A stretch of DNA of 64,000 bases from Roseiarcus sp963805295 (GCA_963805295.1 CAWDTW010000106.1:1-64000), one strand, 5' to 3'; shown: positions 47,596 to 55,920, counted from the stretch's first letter. Translations and numbers: made by a program. The notes: generated from the letters alone by a model not told the origin.

Positions 47596-48099
47596 TCAAG
47601 AAGGGGGGTGCAGGCGAGTGTCGAGGGTGAACGTCTCCTGCGCCACGGACCCGTACAGGCCTTGGGCCACGGCTGGATCGAAGATCACGTTCCAGCTGTG
47701 GGACGAGACCGCGCTCGGAATGAGGATGAATGGATGCGCCCGCAGCAAAGCGTCGCCGAATGCTTGTTGGCCGGCTCCGACCGCACCCGGCCTCAGCCAG
47801 TTGCGATTGGGGACATCCACCGGATTGACGACGAGCACTTGGCTGGCGTCCGCAATCTGCGCCGACGTCAGAACATGGGGAACCGTATCCAGCGTCTTGA
47901 AGGTCGTGTGCGCGGCCACTTCCAAGATGGCGGTGGCGGGATCCAATGAGGCGTAGACGACGCGACCACCGCGAGAATTCCATCGGCCGCCCACGCGGTA
48001 ACTGCCTTCGCCGCTATCCCATGCAGCTCCGAACTTCGCCAGATCGAGCCTCCAGAAGACGAGTTCGCCGCCACCGAGGGGCGGCGGCAGCGGCGTCAC
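47596..48099 (-). CDS. RES-domain toxin (NAD+ phosphorylase type)
   Basis: 167 residues. VFWRLDLAKFGAAW, GGRWNSRGGRVVYASLDPAT, AILEVAAHTTF and WNVIFDP fit the RES fold, with the conserved Arg, Glu and late Asn/Ser. RES toxins degrade NAD+. The GTG start overlaps the antitoxin stop (GTGA), the usual order of antitoxin then toxin. Confidence 0.88.
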   Translation of the reverse strand: MTPLPPPLGGGELVFWRLDLAKFGAAWDSGEGSYRVGGRWNSRGGRVVYASLDPATAILEVAAHTTFKTLDTVPHVLTSAQIADASQVLVVNPVDVPNRNWLRPGAVGAGQQAFGDALLRAHPFILIPSAVSSHSWNVIFDPAVAQGLYGSVAQETFTLDTRLHPPS

Positions 48100-48575
48100 G
48101 TATAGACGCCGTACTCGAGCCGCGTCAGATGATCTTCGACGGACTCGACGCCTGCGGGCGTGGATAGCAGGTCGATCGGCTTACGTCGGTCGAGCGCCAT
48201 CGCTGGACGTTCCATCCATTCTTCGGCTTCAGCCTGTGATCCGAAAAGATCGATGGCCCGGCCAAGGATCTCGGCGAACTTCCACGTTCGACCGCTCTGC
48301 TCGCGGCTTAGCGGTTTCTCGGGCGCATCTTTGCGGCGCTGGTAGGTCCTAAGGCTAATGCCGACCGCCTTCTCCAAAACGCCGTGGCGGGGCGCACGGA
48401 AAATGGCGACGTAGGCCACTAGATGTTTGAGTGCGTCGCCTGGCAGACCTTCCTGAAGCAAGTCATGAACTTCCAAGCGGCTATGGACTGAGCGATGTAA
48501 GGTGCGTCGTCCGCCCAGCAGTTGGACAGTCCGATTGATCTCAGCATCTTCGTTAGAGCGGTTTTCGAGTGGCAT
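48096..48575 (-). CDS. DUF2384 (Xre/MbcA/ParS) antitoxin
   Basis: 159 residues from ATG 48575; an upstream ATG at 48611 is possible. VAIFRAPRHGVLEKAVGISL, then RTYQRRKDAPEKPLSREQSG form the Xre-like DNA-binding part, and RAIDLFGSQAEAEEWMERPA, RKPIDLLSTPAGVESVEDHL form the toxin-binding DUF2384 part. It is the cognate partner of the adjoining RES toxin. Confidence 0.88.
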   Translation of the reverse strand: MPLENRSNEDAEINRTVQLLGGRRTLHRSVHSRLEVHDLLQEGLPGDALKHLVAYVAIFRAPRHGVLEKAVGISLRTYQRRKDAPEKPLSREQSGRTWKFAEILGRAIDLFGSQAEAEEWMERPAMALDRRKPIDLLSTPAGVESVEDHLTRLEYGVYT

Positions 48576-48649
48576 AGGAGATCCCGTCAGGTGTCGCCGA
48601 TAAAGTGACATGTGACGCCATCGGATTCAAGCCCGCTAGCCGACGTGGC

Positions 48650-48842
48650 CTACTCCGCCGCCTCGGCGAGCTCGGGGTAGTCGGTGTAGCCTTCCTTGCC
48701 CTCGGAGTAGAAGGTCGCCGAGTTCCATCGGTTGAGGGGGGCGTTCAGCGCGATGCGGCGCGGCAGGTCGGGATTGGCGATGAAGAGCTTGCCGAAAGCG
48801 ACGGCGTCGGCTTCGCCCGCGGGGAGAATCGCCGTCGCGCCA
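48650..48842 (-). pseudogene. Old-yellow-enzyme 3' fragment, copy 3
   Basis: The best-preserved copy: RGATAILPAGEADAVAFGKL, FIANPDLPRRIALNAPLNRW, NSATFYSEGKEGYTDYPELA and stop TAG at 48650. The flavin-binding upstream part of the enzyme is missing. It lies directly upstream of the RES/DUF2384 pair. Confidence 0.75.
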
Positions 48843-48995
48843 CGAAGATGCGGTTTCGAAGGCGAAGATCGCCAACGGCGACGGGGTCGAACAGCGTCGG
48901 TATATCCAGAATCATCCTTCCTCGGCTTGATGGGGCGTTCCGACACGGGGGCTATGTTGCAGCGCCGTAAGAGCGGGCGCCGCAACAGACCCGCG

Positions 48996-49888
48996 TCATG
49001 GCCTTCCCTCGCCCTCGAACACGATCTGGTCGGCCCATTTGCGCGCCGCCTCCCGCTGCGCAGCGGTGCGGACGGTCCAGGTCATGACCGGCGCGCCGTT
49101 GAGCTCCTTCATCAGGAACGGCGTCTTGTGCGGCAGGTCGTCGACGTTCCAGGACAGAAAGTCCGGCCGGAGCCGGTCGAAATGCTCGAAAGCGGTCCAG
49201 TCGCGTTTCTGCTCAGGCGTCAAAAAACCCCAGGCGGGACCGTCGTAGGACGCTTCGGCCACGATCCCGAGCGGGCATGGGCGGCCCGGGGGCCCGAGCC
49301 GCGGCCAGCGCAGGCGCAGATAGGCGACGAGGTCCGGGTCGAAGCTCTTGATGGCGAGCGGGCCGGCATAAGCTCCGGCGAGCGGGGCGATCCGGTCGGC
49401 GATCCGCCAGTCGCCGTCGAACCGGCTTTTCAGTTCGCAGACGACCGGCGTGCGGCCGGCGACGAGCGCGAGAAACTCGGCGAAGGTTGGAATTCGGTCC
49501 GCTTGTAGCCGCGATCGCTGATCGCGGCTGACGCGGTCCATAGGGCGTCCGAATGGACGCCCGTCCTTCGACGGGCTTTGGACCGCGTCTACAAGGGCGG
49601 CGGGGGCGCTCGGGCGCCCGGCACAATCCGTGCCCTTCGGATCGCCTTGGCGCTCTTTTCGGTCAGCGCGCCCTTGGCGTCGGTCAGGCGGTCGAGCGTC
49701 TCGTCGTGAAAGACAAAGATTTCTTCGTCCGCGCTCATCTGGACGTCGCATTCGATGGCGAAGCCGCCCGCGATCGCCGCTTCGGCCGCGCGAAGCGTGT
49801 TCTCGATCACGCCTTTGGCAGCCTCGTGCAGGCCGCGGTGCGCGATCGGACGCTCGGTCAGCCAGGCCGGCGCGTTGAGCGCCCTCAA
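48996..49888 (-). CDS. Glycerophosphodiester phosphodiesterase with an inserted palindromic element
   Basis: GDPD-family enzyme that releases glycerol-3-phosphate from deacylated phospholipids. N-terminal part: ERPIAHRGLHEAAKGVIENT (catalytic HRG), FAIECDVQMSADEEIFVFHD (metal-binding E and D). C-terminal part: RIPTFAEFLALVAGRTPVVC, ELKSRFDGD, LAIKSFDPDLVAYL, LSWNVDDLP. Between them about 100 bases of palindromic DNA (49502-49595) interrupt the gene. The frames differ by one base; adding one C to the C5 run (49602-49606 region) makes the element readable as AALVDAVQSPSKDGRPFGRP. The TTG start overlaps the RidA stop. Confidence 0.85.
49502..49595. repeat. Nested cloverleaf-like palindrome inside the GDPD gene
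   Basis: Outer arms CTTGTAG (49502-49508) / CTACAAG (49589-49595). Inside: hairpin CCGCGATC-GCT-GATCGCGG (49509-49527), then arms GACGCGGTCCA (49530-49540) / TGGACCGCGTC (49579-49589), which hold the double-hairpin element copy 2 (49541-49578). Every arm pairs perfectly. Confidence 0.85.
49541..49578 (+). repeat. Double-hairpin palindromic element, copy 2
   Basis: TAGGGCGTCC-GAAT-GGACGCCC followed by CCGTC-CTTC-GACGG and GCTT. It is in the loop of a GACGCGGTCCA/TGGACCGCGTC palindrome. On the minus strand it encodes SPSKDGRPFGRP; copy 3 encodes SPSRDGRPSGRP. Confidence 0.8.
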
Positions 49889-50379
49889 AACGAAATCTCG
49901 AACACGGCTTCGACCTCGACCAGCGCATTCATCGGCAGATGGGCGACGCCGACGGTGGCGCGCACATGACGGCCGCGCTCCCCGAACACGTCGGCCATCA
50001 GATCGGACGCGCCGTTCATCGCCTGGGGCAGGGCGTCGAAGGAGGAGGCGACGTTGAAGAAGCCGCCGAGCCGCACGACCCGCACGACCTTGTCGAGGTC
50101 GCCCAGCGCCGCCTGCGCCTGCGCCAAGAGATTGATCGCGCATCGTTCCGCGGCCTCGCGCGCCGCCTCGATCGGGGAATCGGGTCCGAGCTTGCCCTTG
50201 TGACGCTCGGCGAGCGTCCCGTCCGGCCCGATCGGGAGCTGTCCGGAGACAAACAAAAGAGGCAGCGCGCCCGGCCCCATGCCGCTCGTCTGAACGAAGG
50301 GAACGTAATTGGCGACCGGGGCGGCGGGATGCGGCAGGACGATTCCGAGTTCGGCGAGGCGTTTGGCGGTCTGGGACAT
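49885..50379 (-). CDS. RidA/YjgF-family protein (YjgH-like)
   Basis: 164 residues. LPHPAAPVANYVPFVQTSG, LLFVSGQLPIGPDGTL and ATVGVAHLPMNALVEVEAVF are typical of the YjgF/YER057c family with a longer N-terminus. Members hydrolyse reactive enamines or imines, or have unknown roles. The ATG at 50379 lacks a clear ribosome site. The stop overlaps the GDPD start, so the two are coupled. Confidence 0.85.
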   Translation of the reverse strand: MSQTAKRLAELGIVLPHPAAPVANYVPFVQTSGMGPGALPLLFVSGQLPIGPDGTLAERHKGKLGPDSPIEAAREAAERCAINLLAQAQAALGDLDKVVRVVRLGGFFNVASSFDALPQAMNGASDLMADVFGERGRHVRATVGVAHLPMNALVEVEAVFEISF

Positions 50380-50489
50380 GGGGAGGGGAAACCTTGGCTG
50401 GGCCATCTTGGCGAGACGGCTCGGCCCGTTGCAAGAGAAAACGGGCGTTCCGCGCTCAGATTGTAGCGGCGCTCGGCTCATGGGCGGCC

Positions 50490-50510
50490 GACGCGGTCAC
50501 CGACCGCGTC
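50490..50510. repeat. Empty palindrome matching the arms around element copy 2
   Basis: GACGCGGTC-ACC-GACCGCGTC, followed by AACAAGGG. The arms and the following bases match those around 49530-49597 (GACGCGGTCC ... GGACCGCGTC TACAAGGG), but without the 38-bp insert. TTGTAG also lies upstream (50461-50466). It is between RidA and tatA. Confidence 0.7.
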
Positions 50511-50641
50511 AACAAGGGTGCAGCCGACGGTTCGTCCCAGACCAAGCTTGTTTTTGCCGTTCTGCGCGCTTAGTTATGCAGGCAACGAGGGTCGCGCCGC
50601 CGGCTTCGACCGGGAGGCGCCTTCGCATTGGGAAAGCGGCC

Positions 50642-50875
50642 ATGGGTAGCTTCAGCATTTGGCACTGGATGTTGTTCGGCGCGGTGGCGCTCCTCTTGTT
50701 CGGCGGCAAGGGCAAGATCTCCGACCTCATGGGCGACGTCGCCAAGGGCGTGAAATCGTTCAAGAAAGGCCTCGCCGACGACGACGAGAAGCCCGCGCAG
50801 ACGGCGTCCGCTCCGCCGCGCTCGATCGAGAACCGGGTCGGCGTCGACGCCAACGACGTTCACAAGGTCGGCTGA
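50642..50875 (+). CDS. tatA: Twin-arginine translocase subunit TatA
   Basis: 77 residues. One membrane helix (FSIWHWMLFGAVALLLFGG), then an amphipathic helix (KISDLMGDVAKGVKSFKKGL) and an acidic tail. Forms the pore of the Tat system, which exports folded proteins such as the sulfatase at the start of the window. GGGAAAGCGGCC precedes the ATG. First gene of tatABC. Confidence 0.93.
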   Translation: MGSFSIWHWMLFGAVALLLFGGKGKISDLMGDVAKGVKSFKKGLADDDEKPAQTASAPPRSIENRVGVDANDVHKVG

Positions 50876-50950
50876 GCGCGTCTTTTTCGACGCTGGTGAA
50901 ACAGGGAGACGTTTGCGCGCTTCCCTGACTTTCGTTCGGCCGGATTCGCG

Positions 50951-51565
50951 ATGTTCGACTTCGACATAGGCAAGATGATGGTGGTCGCGATCGTCGCGCT
51001 CGCGGTGATCCCGCCGAAGGACTTGCCGCGGGTCATGCGCACGGTCGGTCAGGCGATCGGCAAGATGCGCCGCATGGCGGCCGAGTTCCAGGGCCAGTTC
51101 ATGGACGCGATGCGCGAGGCGGACCTCGAGAGCGTCCGCAACGAGCTCAGCGCACTCAATGAAAAGGCGAAAGTCGACGCTACATTCGATCCCGCGGCGA
51201 TGATCCGCGAGGAAGTGACCAGGGCCGCCGCGCCTCCGCTCGGCATCGGCGCGTCGGAGGTCGCGCTCGATGCTCCCGGGGCGGCGCCGGCCCCGCCGCA
51301 CGATACGTCCGCCGAGATCGAGTCGGAACTGGAGAACGTCCGCAAGGAGCTCGAAGCGCTCAACGAAAAGGCGAAGCTCGGCGCGGCTTTCGATCCTGCG
51401 GCGATGATCCGCGAGGAAGCGGCCAGGGCAGCCGCGCCTCCGCTCGGCGTCGGCGCGTCCGAGATCGCGCTCGACGCTGCCGAGGCGGCGCCGGCCCCGC
51501 CCGCGCCGCAGGATGCGTCTGCCGCAATCGAGGCCCCCGCCGCCAAGCAGAGCGCCGCGGAATGA
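50951..51565 (+). CDS. tatB: Twin-arginine translocase subunit TatB with an internal duplication
   Basis: 204 residues. N-terminal helix FDIGKMMVVAIVALAVIPPK, followed by DLPRVMRTVGQAIGKMRRMA. The C-terminal half has two copies of a 68-residue unit (from about residues 60 and 128): each contains NEKAK, FDPAAMIREE, AAAPPLG(I/V)GASE and APAPP. The DNA units are 204 bp apart and highly similar, so the duplication is recent. The stop overlaps tatC (ATGA). Confidence 0.92.
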   Translation: MFDFDIGKMMVVAIVALAVIPPKDLPRVMRTVGQAIGKMRRMAAEFQGQFMDAMREADLESVRNELSALNEKAKVDATFDPAAMIREEVTRAAAPPLGIGASEVALDAPGAAPAPPHDTSAEIESELENVRKELEALNEKAKLGAAFDPAAMIREEAARAAAPPLGVGASEIALDAAEAAPAPPAPQDASAAIEAPAAKQSAAE

Positions 51566-52350
51566 CCCAGGAGGACATCGACGCCACCAAGGCGCCGTTG
51601 ATGGACCACCTGATCGAGCTGCGCGCCCGGCTCATCCGGTCGCTCTACGCCTTTCTCGCCGCGTTTCTTGTCTGCTTCTATTTCTCGCGCACGATCTACA
51701 ACGTGCTGACCGAGCCTTACGTCCGCGTGGTCGGGGCGGAGAAGGCGACGCTGATCGCCACCCATTTTCTCGAGCAGTTCTACACCAACATCCGCCTCAG
51801 CATGTTCGGCGCGGGCGTGATCGCCTTCCCGGTCATCGCCGTCCAGCTCTACAAGTTCATCGCGCCGGGCCTCTACAAGAATGAGCGGCAGGCGTTCCTG
51901 CCCTATCTGATTGCGACCCCGATCTTTTTTCTGTTCGGCGCGCTGCTCGTCTATTTCGCGGTGATGCCGCTGCTCATCCGCTTCTCGGTGTCGCTGCAGC
52001 AGGTCAATACGCCGGGCGAGGCGACGATCGAACTGTTGCCGAAGGTCAGCGAGTACCTCTCGCTCATCATGACGCTCATCTTCGCCTTCGGCATCGCCTT
52101 CCAGCTGCCGGTGATCCTCACGTTGCTGGGGCACGTCGGGATCATCGACTCGGCCTATCTGGTCAGGATGCGGCGCTACGCGATCGTGACGGTGGTCGGG
52201 ATCGCCGCCATCCTGACCCCGCCGGACCTCATCAGCATGACCTCGCTCGCCCTGCCGATGCTGGCGCTTTACGAAGGGGCGGTGATCGCGGTCAGGATGG
52301 TCGAGAAACGGCGCGGCGCCGGGGCGGCCCAAAGCACTGCCGGCACATAG
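51562..52350 (+). CDS. tatC: Twin-arginine translocase subunit TatC
   Basis: 262 residues, six helices. MDHLIELRARLIRSLYAFLA has the conserved HLxELRxR; FAFGIAFQLPVILTLLGHVG and VTVVGIAAILTPPDLISM are the TatC signature regions. It binds the twin-arginine signal with TatB. Translationally coupled to tatB. Confidence 0.95.
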   Translation: MTQEDIDATKAPLMDHLIELRARLIRSLYAFLAAFLVCFYFSRTIYNVLTEPYVRVVGAEKATLIATHFLEQFYTNIRLSMFGAGVIAFPVIAVQLYKFIAPGLYKNERQAFLPYLIATPIFFLFGALLVYFAVMPLLIRFSVSLQQVNTPGEATIELLPKVSEYLSLIMTLIFAFGIAFQLPVILTLLGHVGIIDSAYLVRMRRYAIVTVVGIAAILTPPDLISMTSLALPMLALYEGAVIAVRMVEKRRGAGAAQSTAGT

Positions 52351-52358
52351 TCGGCTTT

Positions 52359-52703
52359 TCAGCCCGCGCCGAGCGGGTGGAGATTGAGATGCAGCTCGAC
52401 CCGGCGCACGCGCGCGTCGAGGTCGCCGATGAGCACGCCATGGCCGACGACCGAGGTGTGATAGTCGACCACGGCGCGGCGCAGGCCGACGATCTGGTCG
52501 CTGAGCTCCTTCCGCATCGACAGCAGATCGGCGGCGACGTCGGCGCGCAAAGAATGCATGTCGGACTTCAGTTCGGCGCGCAGCGCGCCCAATTCGGACT
52601 TGCCGGCCAGTTCCGCGCGCAGCGACTCCATGTCGGCTTTGGACGCCAGCTCAGCGCGCATCTCGCGCAGGAGCTGGAGTAGGCTCTCGGGTTGGTCGCT
52701 CAT
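52359..52703 (-). CDS. Small coiled-coil protein
   Basis: 114 residues. Heptad-like repeats LRAELASKADMESLRAELAG, then ALRAELKSDMHSLRADVAAD suggest a coiled coil, with IGDLDARVRRVELHLNLHP at the end. Similar short proteins occur in Hyphomicrobiales; function unknown. Convergent with tatC, with 8 bases between the stops. Confidence 0.65.
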   Translation of the reverse strand: MSDQPESLLQLLREMRAELASKADMESLRAELAGKSELGALRAELKSDMHSLRADVAADLLSMRKELSDQIVGLRRAVVDYHTSVVGHGVLIGDLDARVRRVELHLNLHPLGAG

Positions 52704-52858
52704 GCGCCGATCCTAACAGCTTCGCAAACGATGGTCAGCAGGCAATTCCATGTTTGGCGCTGTCGTTTTTCCAATGGCGCGCCGCGCGTCGATAGCCTCG
52801 CGACGCCTTTCGACGCTTGCGCTCCGCAATTCTGGCTCGCTCGCCTGCGGGAAATCCG

Positions 52859-53740
52859 GTGAGCCCGCGCGACATCCTGGCGGCGGTCAGCGTCGCGGTC
52901 GTCTGGGGCCTCACCTTCATCGCCATCAAGGTCGGCGTCGGCGAGACCTCGCCGCTGATGCTGTCGGCGTTGAGGTTCGTCTTCGCCGCCATGCCCTTCG
53001 TCTTCTTTGTCCGGCCGCCCCAGGCGCCGGCCTCAGCGGTCGCGGCCTATGGATTGCTGATCGGCGTCGGGCAGTTCGGCCTTCTGTTCATCGCCATCCA
53101 TGCGGGTTTTCCGGTCGGACTGGCCTCGCTCGTGATCCAGATGCAGGCGTTCTTCACCATCGCGCTGGCCTGGGCTTTGCTGCGCGAACGGCCGAGGCGT
53201 CCGCAGCTCCTCGGCGCGGCCGTCGCCTTCGCCGGCATGGCGGCGATCGGCTCGGCGCGGCTCGCGGGCGCGAGTTTTTGGCCGCTCCTGCTGGTCATTC
53301 TGGCGGCGGCCTTCTGGGGATCGGGCAATGTGCTGGCCAAAACCGTCGGCAAGGTCGACATGCTCGCCTTCACCGTCTGGTCGAGCCTGGCCGCGCCCGT
53401 TCCGCTGATCCTCCTGTCGCTCGCCGTCGACGGGCCGGCGCCGCTTCTTGCGCTCGCCCATCCAAGCTGGAGGCTGGTCTTGAGCGTGCTCGTCGTCTCC
53501 TACGCCGGCACGGTGTTCGGCTTCGGGGTCTGGGCGCGGCTGCTCGCGCATTATTCGGCGGCGACCGTCGCGCCCTTCGCGCTGCTGGCGCCGGTCGTCG
53601 GCATGGTCGCGGGCGCGGTCGTCTTCGGCGAGACGATGAGACCGGTTGAGCTTCTCGGCGGCGTTCTGGTAATGGCAGGCCTCGCGCTCAACGTCTTCGG
53701 CGACTGGCTGCTCAGCCGCCGCGCGCCCGTTCTCAGGTGA
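52859..53740 (+). CDS. EamA/DMT-family transporter
   Basis: 293 residues, ten predicted helices in two EamA repeats (first from ILAAVSVAVVWGLTFIAIKV, second from FWPLLLVILAAAFWGSGNVL). FGETMRPVELLGGVLVMAGL is a typical repeat end. Likely exports amino acids or other metabolites (RhaT/YdcZ superfamily). GTG 52859 (MSPRDILAAVS) is chosen; ATG-like starts upstream are in poor context. It is followed by serS after 3 bases. Confidence 0.88.
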   Translation: MSPRDILAAVSVAVVWGLTFIAIKVGVGETSPLMLSALRFVFAAMPFVFFVRPPQAPASAVAAYGLLIGVGQFGLLFIAIHAGFPVGLASLVIQMQAFFTIALAWALLRERPRRPQLLGAAVAFAGMAAIGSARLAGASFWPLLLVILAAAFWGSGNVLAKTVGKVDMLAFTVWSSLAAPVPLILLSLAVDGPAPLLALAHPSWRLVLSVLVVSYAGTVFGFGVWARLLAHYSAATVAPFALLAPVVGMVAGAVVFGETMRPVELLGGVLVMAGLALNVFGDWLLSRRAPVLR

Positions 53741-53743
53741 TTG

Positions 53744-55292
53744 ATGCACGATATCAAGGCGATCCGCGACAACCCTCAAGTGTTTCGACGCAGGGGCTCG
53801 CACGGCGCGGGCTGCCGCCCCGCGCCGAATTCGCTGATCGCCCTCGACGAACGGCGCCGCGCCGCGATCGCCGAGTTGCAGCGCGCCCAGGAGCGCCGCA
53901 ACGCCGCCTCGAAAGAAATCGGCGCGGCGATGGCGCGCAAGGACGCTCAGGCGGCCGAGGATCTGAAGGCCGAGGTCGCGGGGATCAAGGCGACCATGCC
54001 GGAACTCGAGGCGGCCGAGCGGGAGGCGGACTACGGCGCTCGACACGGCGCTCGCCGAAATTCCCAACCTGCCGTTCGACGACGTCCCCGACGGCAAGGA
54101 CGAAAACGACAATGTCGAAGTGCGCCGCCACGGCGCGCCGCCGGAGTTTCCGGAAGGGTTTACGCCGAAGCAGCATTTCGAGATTGGCGAGGCGCTGGGG
54201 CTCATGGATTTCGACGCCGCCGCAAAACTTTCGGGGGCGCGATTCGTCGTGCTGAAGGGGGCGCTCGCGAGGCTTTCCCGCGCGCTCGAGCAGTTCATGC
54301 TCGATCTGCATACGACCGAGCACGGGTACACGGAGATCGAGCCGCCGGTGCTGGTGCGCGACGCTGCGATGTTCGGCACGGCGCAATTGCCGAAGTTTAG
54401 AGATGATCAATTTCCTACGAAACTGCTTCGTGAAAAAATTGTACCGGAGCTGGTCATTGGACAATTGGTTCAATGGCTAACGAATACACTAAAGACAAAA
54501 AAAGAGAAAGACGATTGGAAAGTAATGAAATACTTATTTGCTCCTTCTTCTGATAGTAGAGATTTCGAGTTGGAGCAAAAATTGTATATAGGTGTCATCA
54601 GGAATTTCATCGCACATTCTGATCCTTCTCTCTTAAGAAGCTATTTGCAGAATGTTATATCAAGCGACAGCAATTTCGACACACTCTGGCTCATCCCGAC
54701 CGCCGAAGTGCCGATGACCAACCTCGTGCGCGAAACCATCGTCGACGAGAAGACGCTGCCGCTTCGCTTCACCGCCGGCACGCTGTGCTTCCGCGCCGAG
54801 GCGGGCTCGGCGGGCAAGGACACCCGCGGCATGATCCGCCAGCACCAGTTCAAGAAGGTCGAACTCGTCTCGATCGCCACGCCCGAGCAGGCGCGCGACG
54901 AGCATGAGCGAATGACGGCCTGCGCGGAGGAAGTGCTGAAGCGGCTCGGCCTGCATTTTCGCACCGTCGTCCTCTGCACCGGCGACACCGGCTTCGCCTC
55001 GCGAAAAACCTACGACATCGAGGTGTGGCTGCCGGGGCAGGGGCGGTTCCGCGAGATTTCCTCCTGCTCGGTCTGCGGCGACTTCCAGGCGCGGCGGATG
55101 AACGCCCGCTCAAAGGCGGCCGACGCCAAGTCGACCCGCTTCGTCCATACACTGAACGGCTCCGGCGTCGCCGTCGGCCGGGCGCTGGTGGCGGTCATGG
55201 AGAATTTTCAGCAGCCCGACGGGTCGGTCGCGATCCCCGAGGTCCTGCGGCCCTACATGGGCGGGCTGACGCGGATCGTGGCGAGAGGGTAG
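53744..55292 (+). CDS. serS: Seryl-tRNA synthetase with indels and an AT-rich in-frame insert
   Basis: Class II synthetase for tRNA-Ser (and Sec). N-terminal coiled coil: MHDIKAIRDNPQVF, LIALDERRRAAIAELQRAQE, RRNAASKEIGAAMARKDAQA. Motif region LVRDAAMFGTAQLPKFRDDQ, Ser-binding IPTAEVPMTNLVRE, motif 2 CFRAEAGSAGKDTRGMIRQH and motif 3 ISSCSVCGDFQARRMNAR with GSGVAVGRALVAVMENFQQP. One-base frame changes near 53790-53835 and 54035 are likely errors. Between DDQF and WLIPTAEV lie about 90 extra residues written in AT-rich codons, unlike the rest of the gene. Relatives have a short loop here. Confidence 0.9.
54399..54677 (+). other. AT-rich in-frame insert in serS with an R-x4-H motif
   Basis: About 280 bases, clearly lower in GC than either side, with no stop in the serS frame. 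It encodes helical sequence (KIVPELVIGQLVQWLTNTLK, DDWKVMKYLFAPSSDSRDFE, LEQKLYIGVIRNFIAHSD). RNFIAH fits the R-x4-H signature of HEPN-fold RNases. CAATTTC is present at both edges (54408 and 54671). Even the conserved FRDDQF residues at the left edge use AT-rich codons. Confidence 0.7.
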
Positions 55293-55409
55293 GGGCCCTC
55301 ACCGGCCCGACGGGCGTTGCGGGCCGCGGGCGCATGGGCCGGCGACAAGCCGCAAAGCCGACCCTACCGCATTCACACAAGTCGACAAGGAGGACGCCAG
55401 ACCTGGCGG

Positions 55410-55475
55410 GGTGCTCGACCAGCAGGCGGGGCTCGACGGGTTCCGTGAACCGCAGCCCGAACGGGCGCCCGCGTT
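55410..55475 (+). repeat. 59-bp repeat shared with 56489-56550
   Basis: CTCGACCAGCAGGCGGGGCT to CCGAACGGGCGCCCGC is nearly identical to the second copy; the second copy continues into a RAYT transposase-like C-terminus. The gap 55293-55698 holds only this and GC-rich sequence without a gene. Confidence 0.6.
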
Positions 55476-55698
55476 GACGCGCACTCCCGTTTCGCCTTCC
55501 GCTCATGAAACGGCGTCGGCGCCCCGATTGACTCTTTCGCGGCTCAATGGCTGGCCTCTACGCACCCGCCCCGGGCCTCGCGGCCGACGGCGCACGGCTC
55601 GGGGCCGATGCGGGTTGCTGCGCCTTCGCTGCAGTGGACTGGCGCCACCGAACTCCTCGCCGACTCCCGGCGCACTGTCGCCGTCATCCACCGTCGTC

Positions 55699-55920
55699 TC
55701 AGGCGATGCGCAGGGCCGGTTTCGGCTGAGGGATGTCGCGGCCGAGCACCCTTGCCTCTTCGAGCCAGGCGGCGATGGCGTCCTCGATATTCCGGGCAGC
55801 CGCCTCTCGCGTGTCGCCGTCCGACATACAGCCGGGAAGATCGGGGACCGTCGCGAGAAACCCGCCGCCGTCTTCCTCCGGTAGCGGCACGATCAGAACG
55901 GCATAATCAGGCTTTCGCAT
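55699..55920 (-). CDS. hicB: HicB-family antitoxin
   Basis: 73 residues. YAVLIVPLPEEDGGGFLATV, PDLPGCMSDGDTREAAARNI and EDAIAAWLEEARVLGRDIPQ are the HicB partial-RNase-H fold. There is no C-terminal DNA-binding domain, as in short HicB proteins. The ATG at 55920 overlaps the end of hicA by 14 bases. Confidence 0.88.
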   Translation of the reverse strand: MRKPDYAVLIVPLPEEDGGGFLATVPDLPGCMSDGDTREAAARNIEDAIAAWLEEARVLGRDIPQPKPALRIA

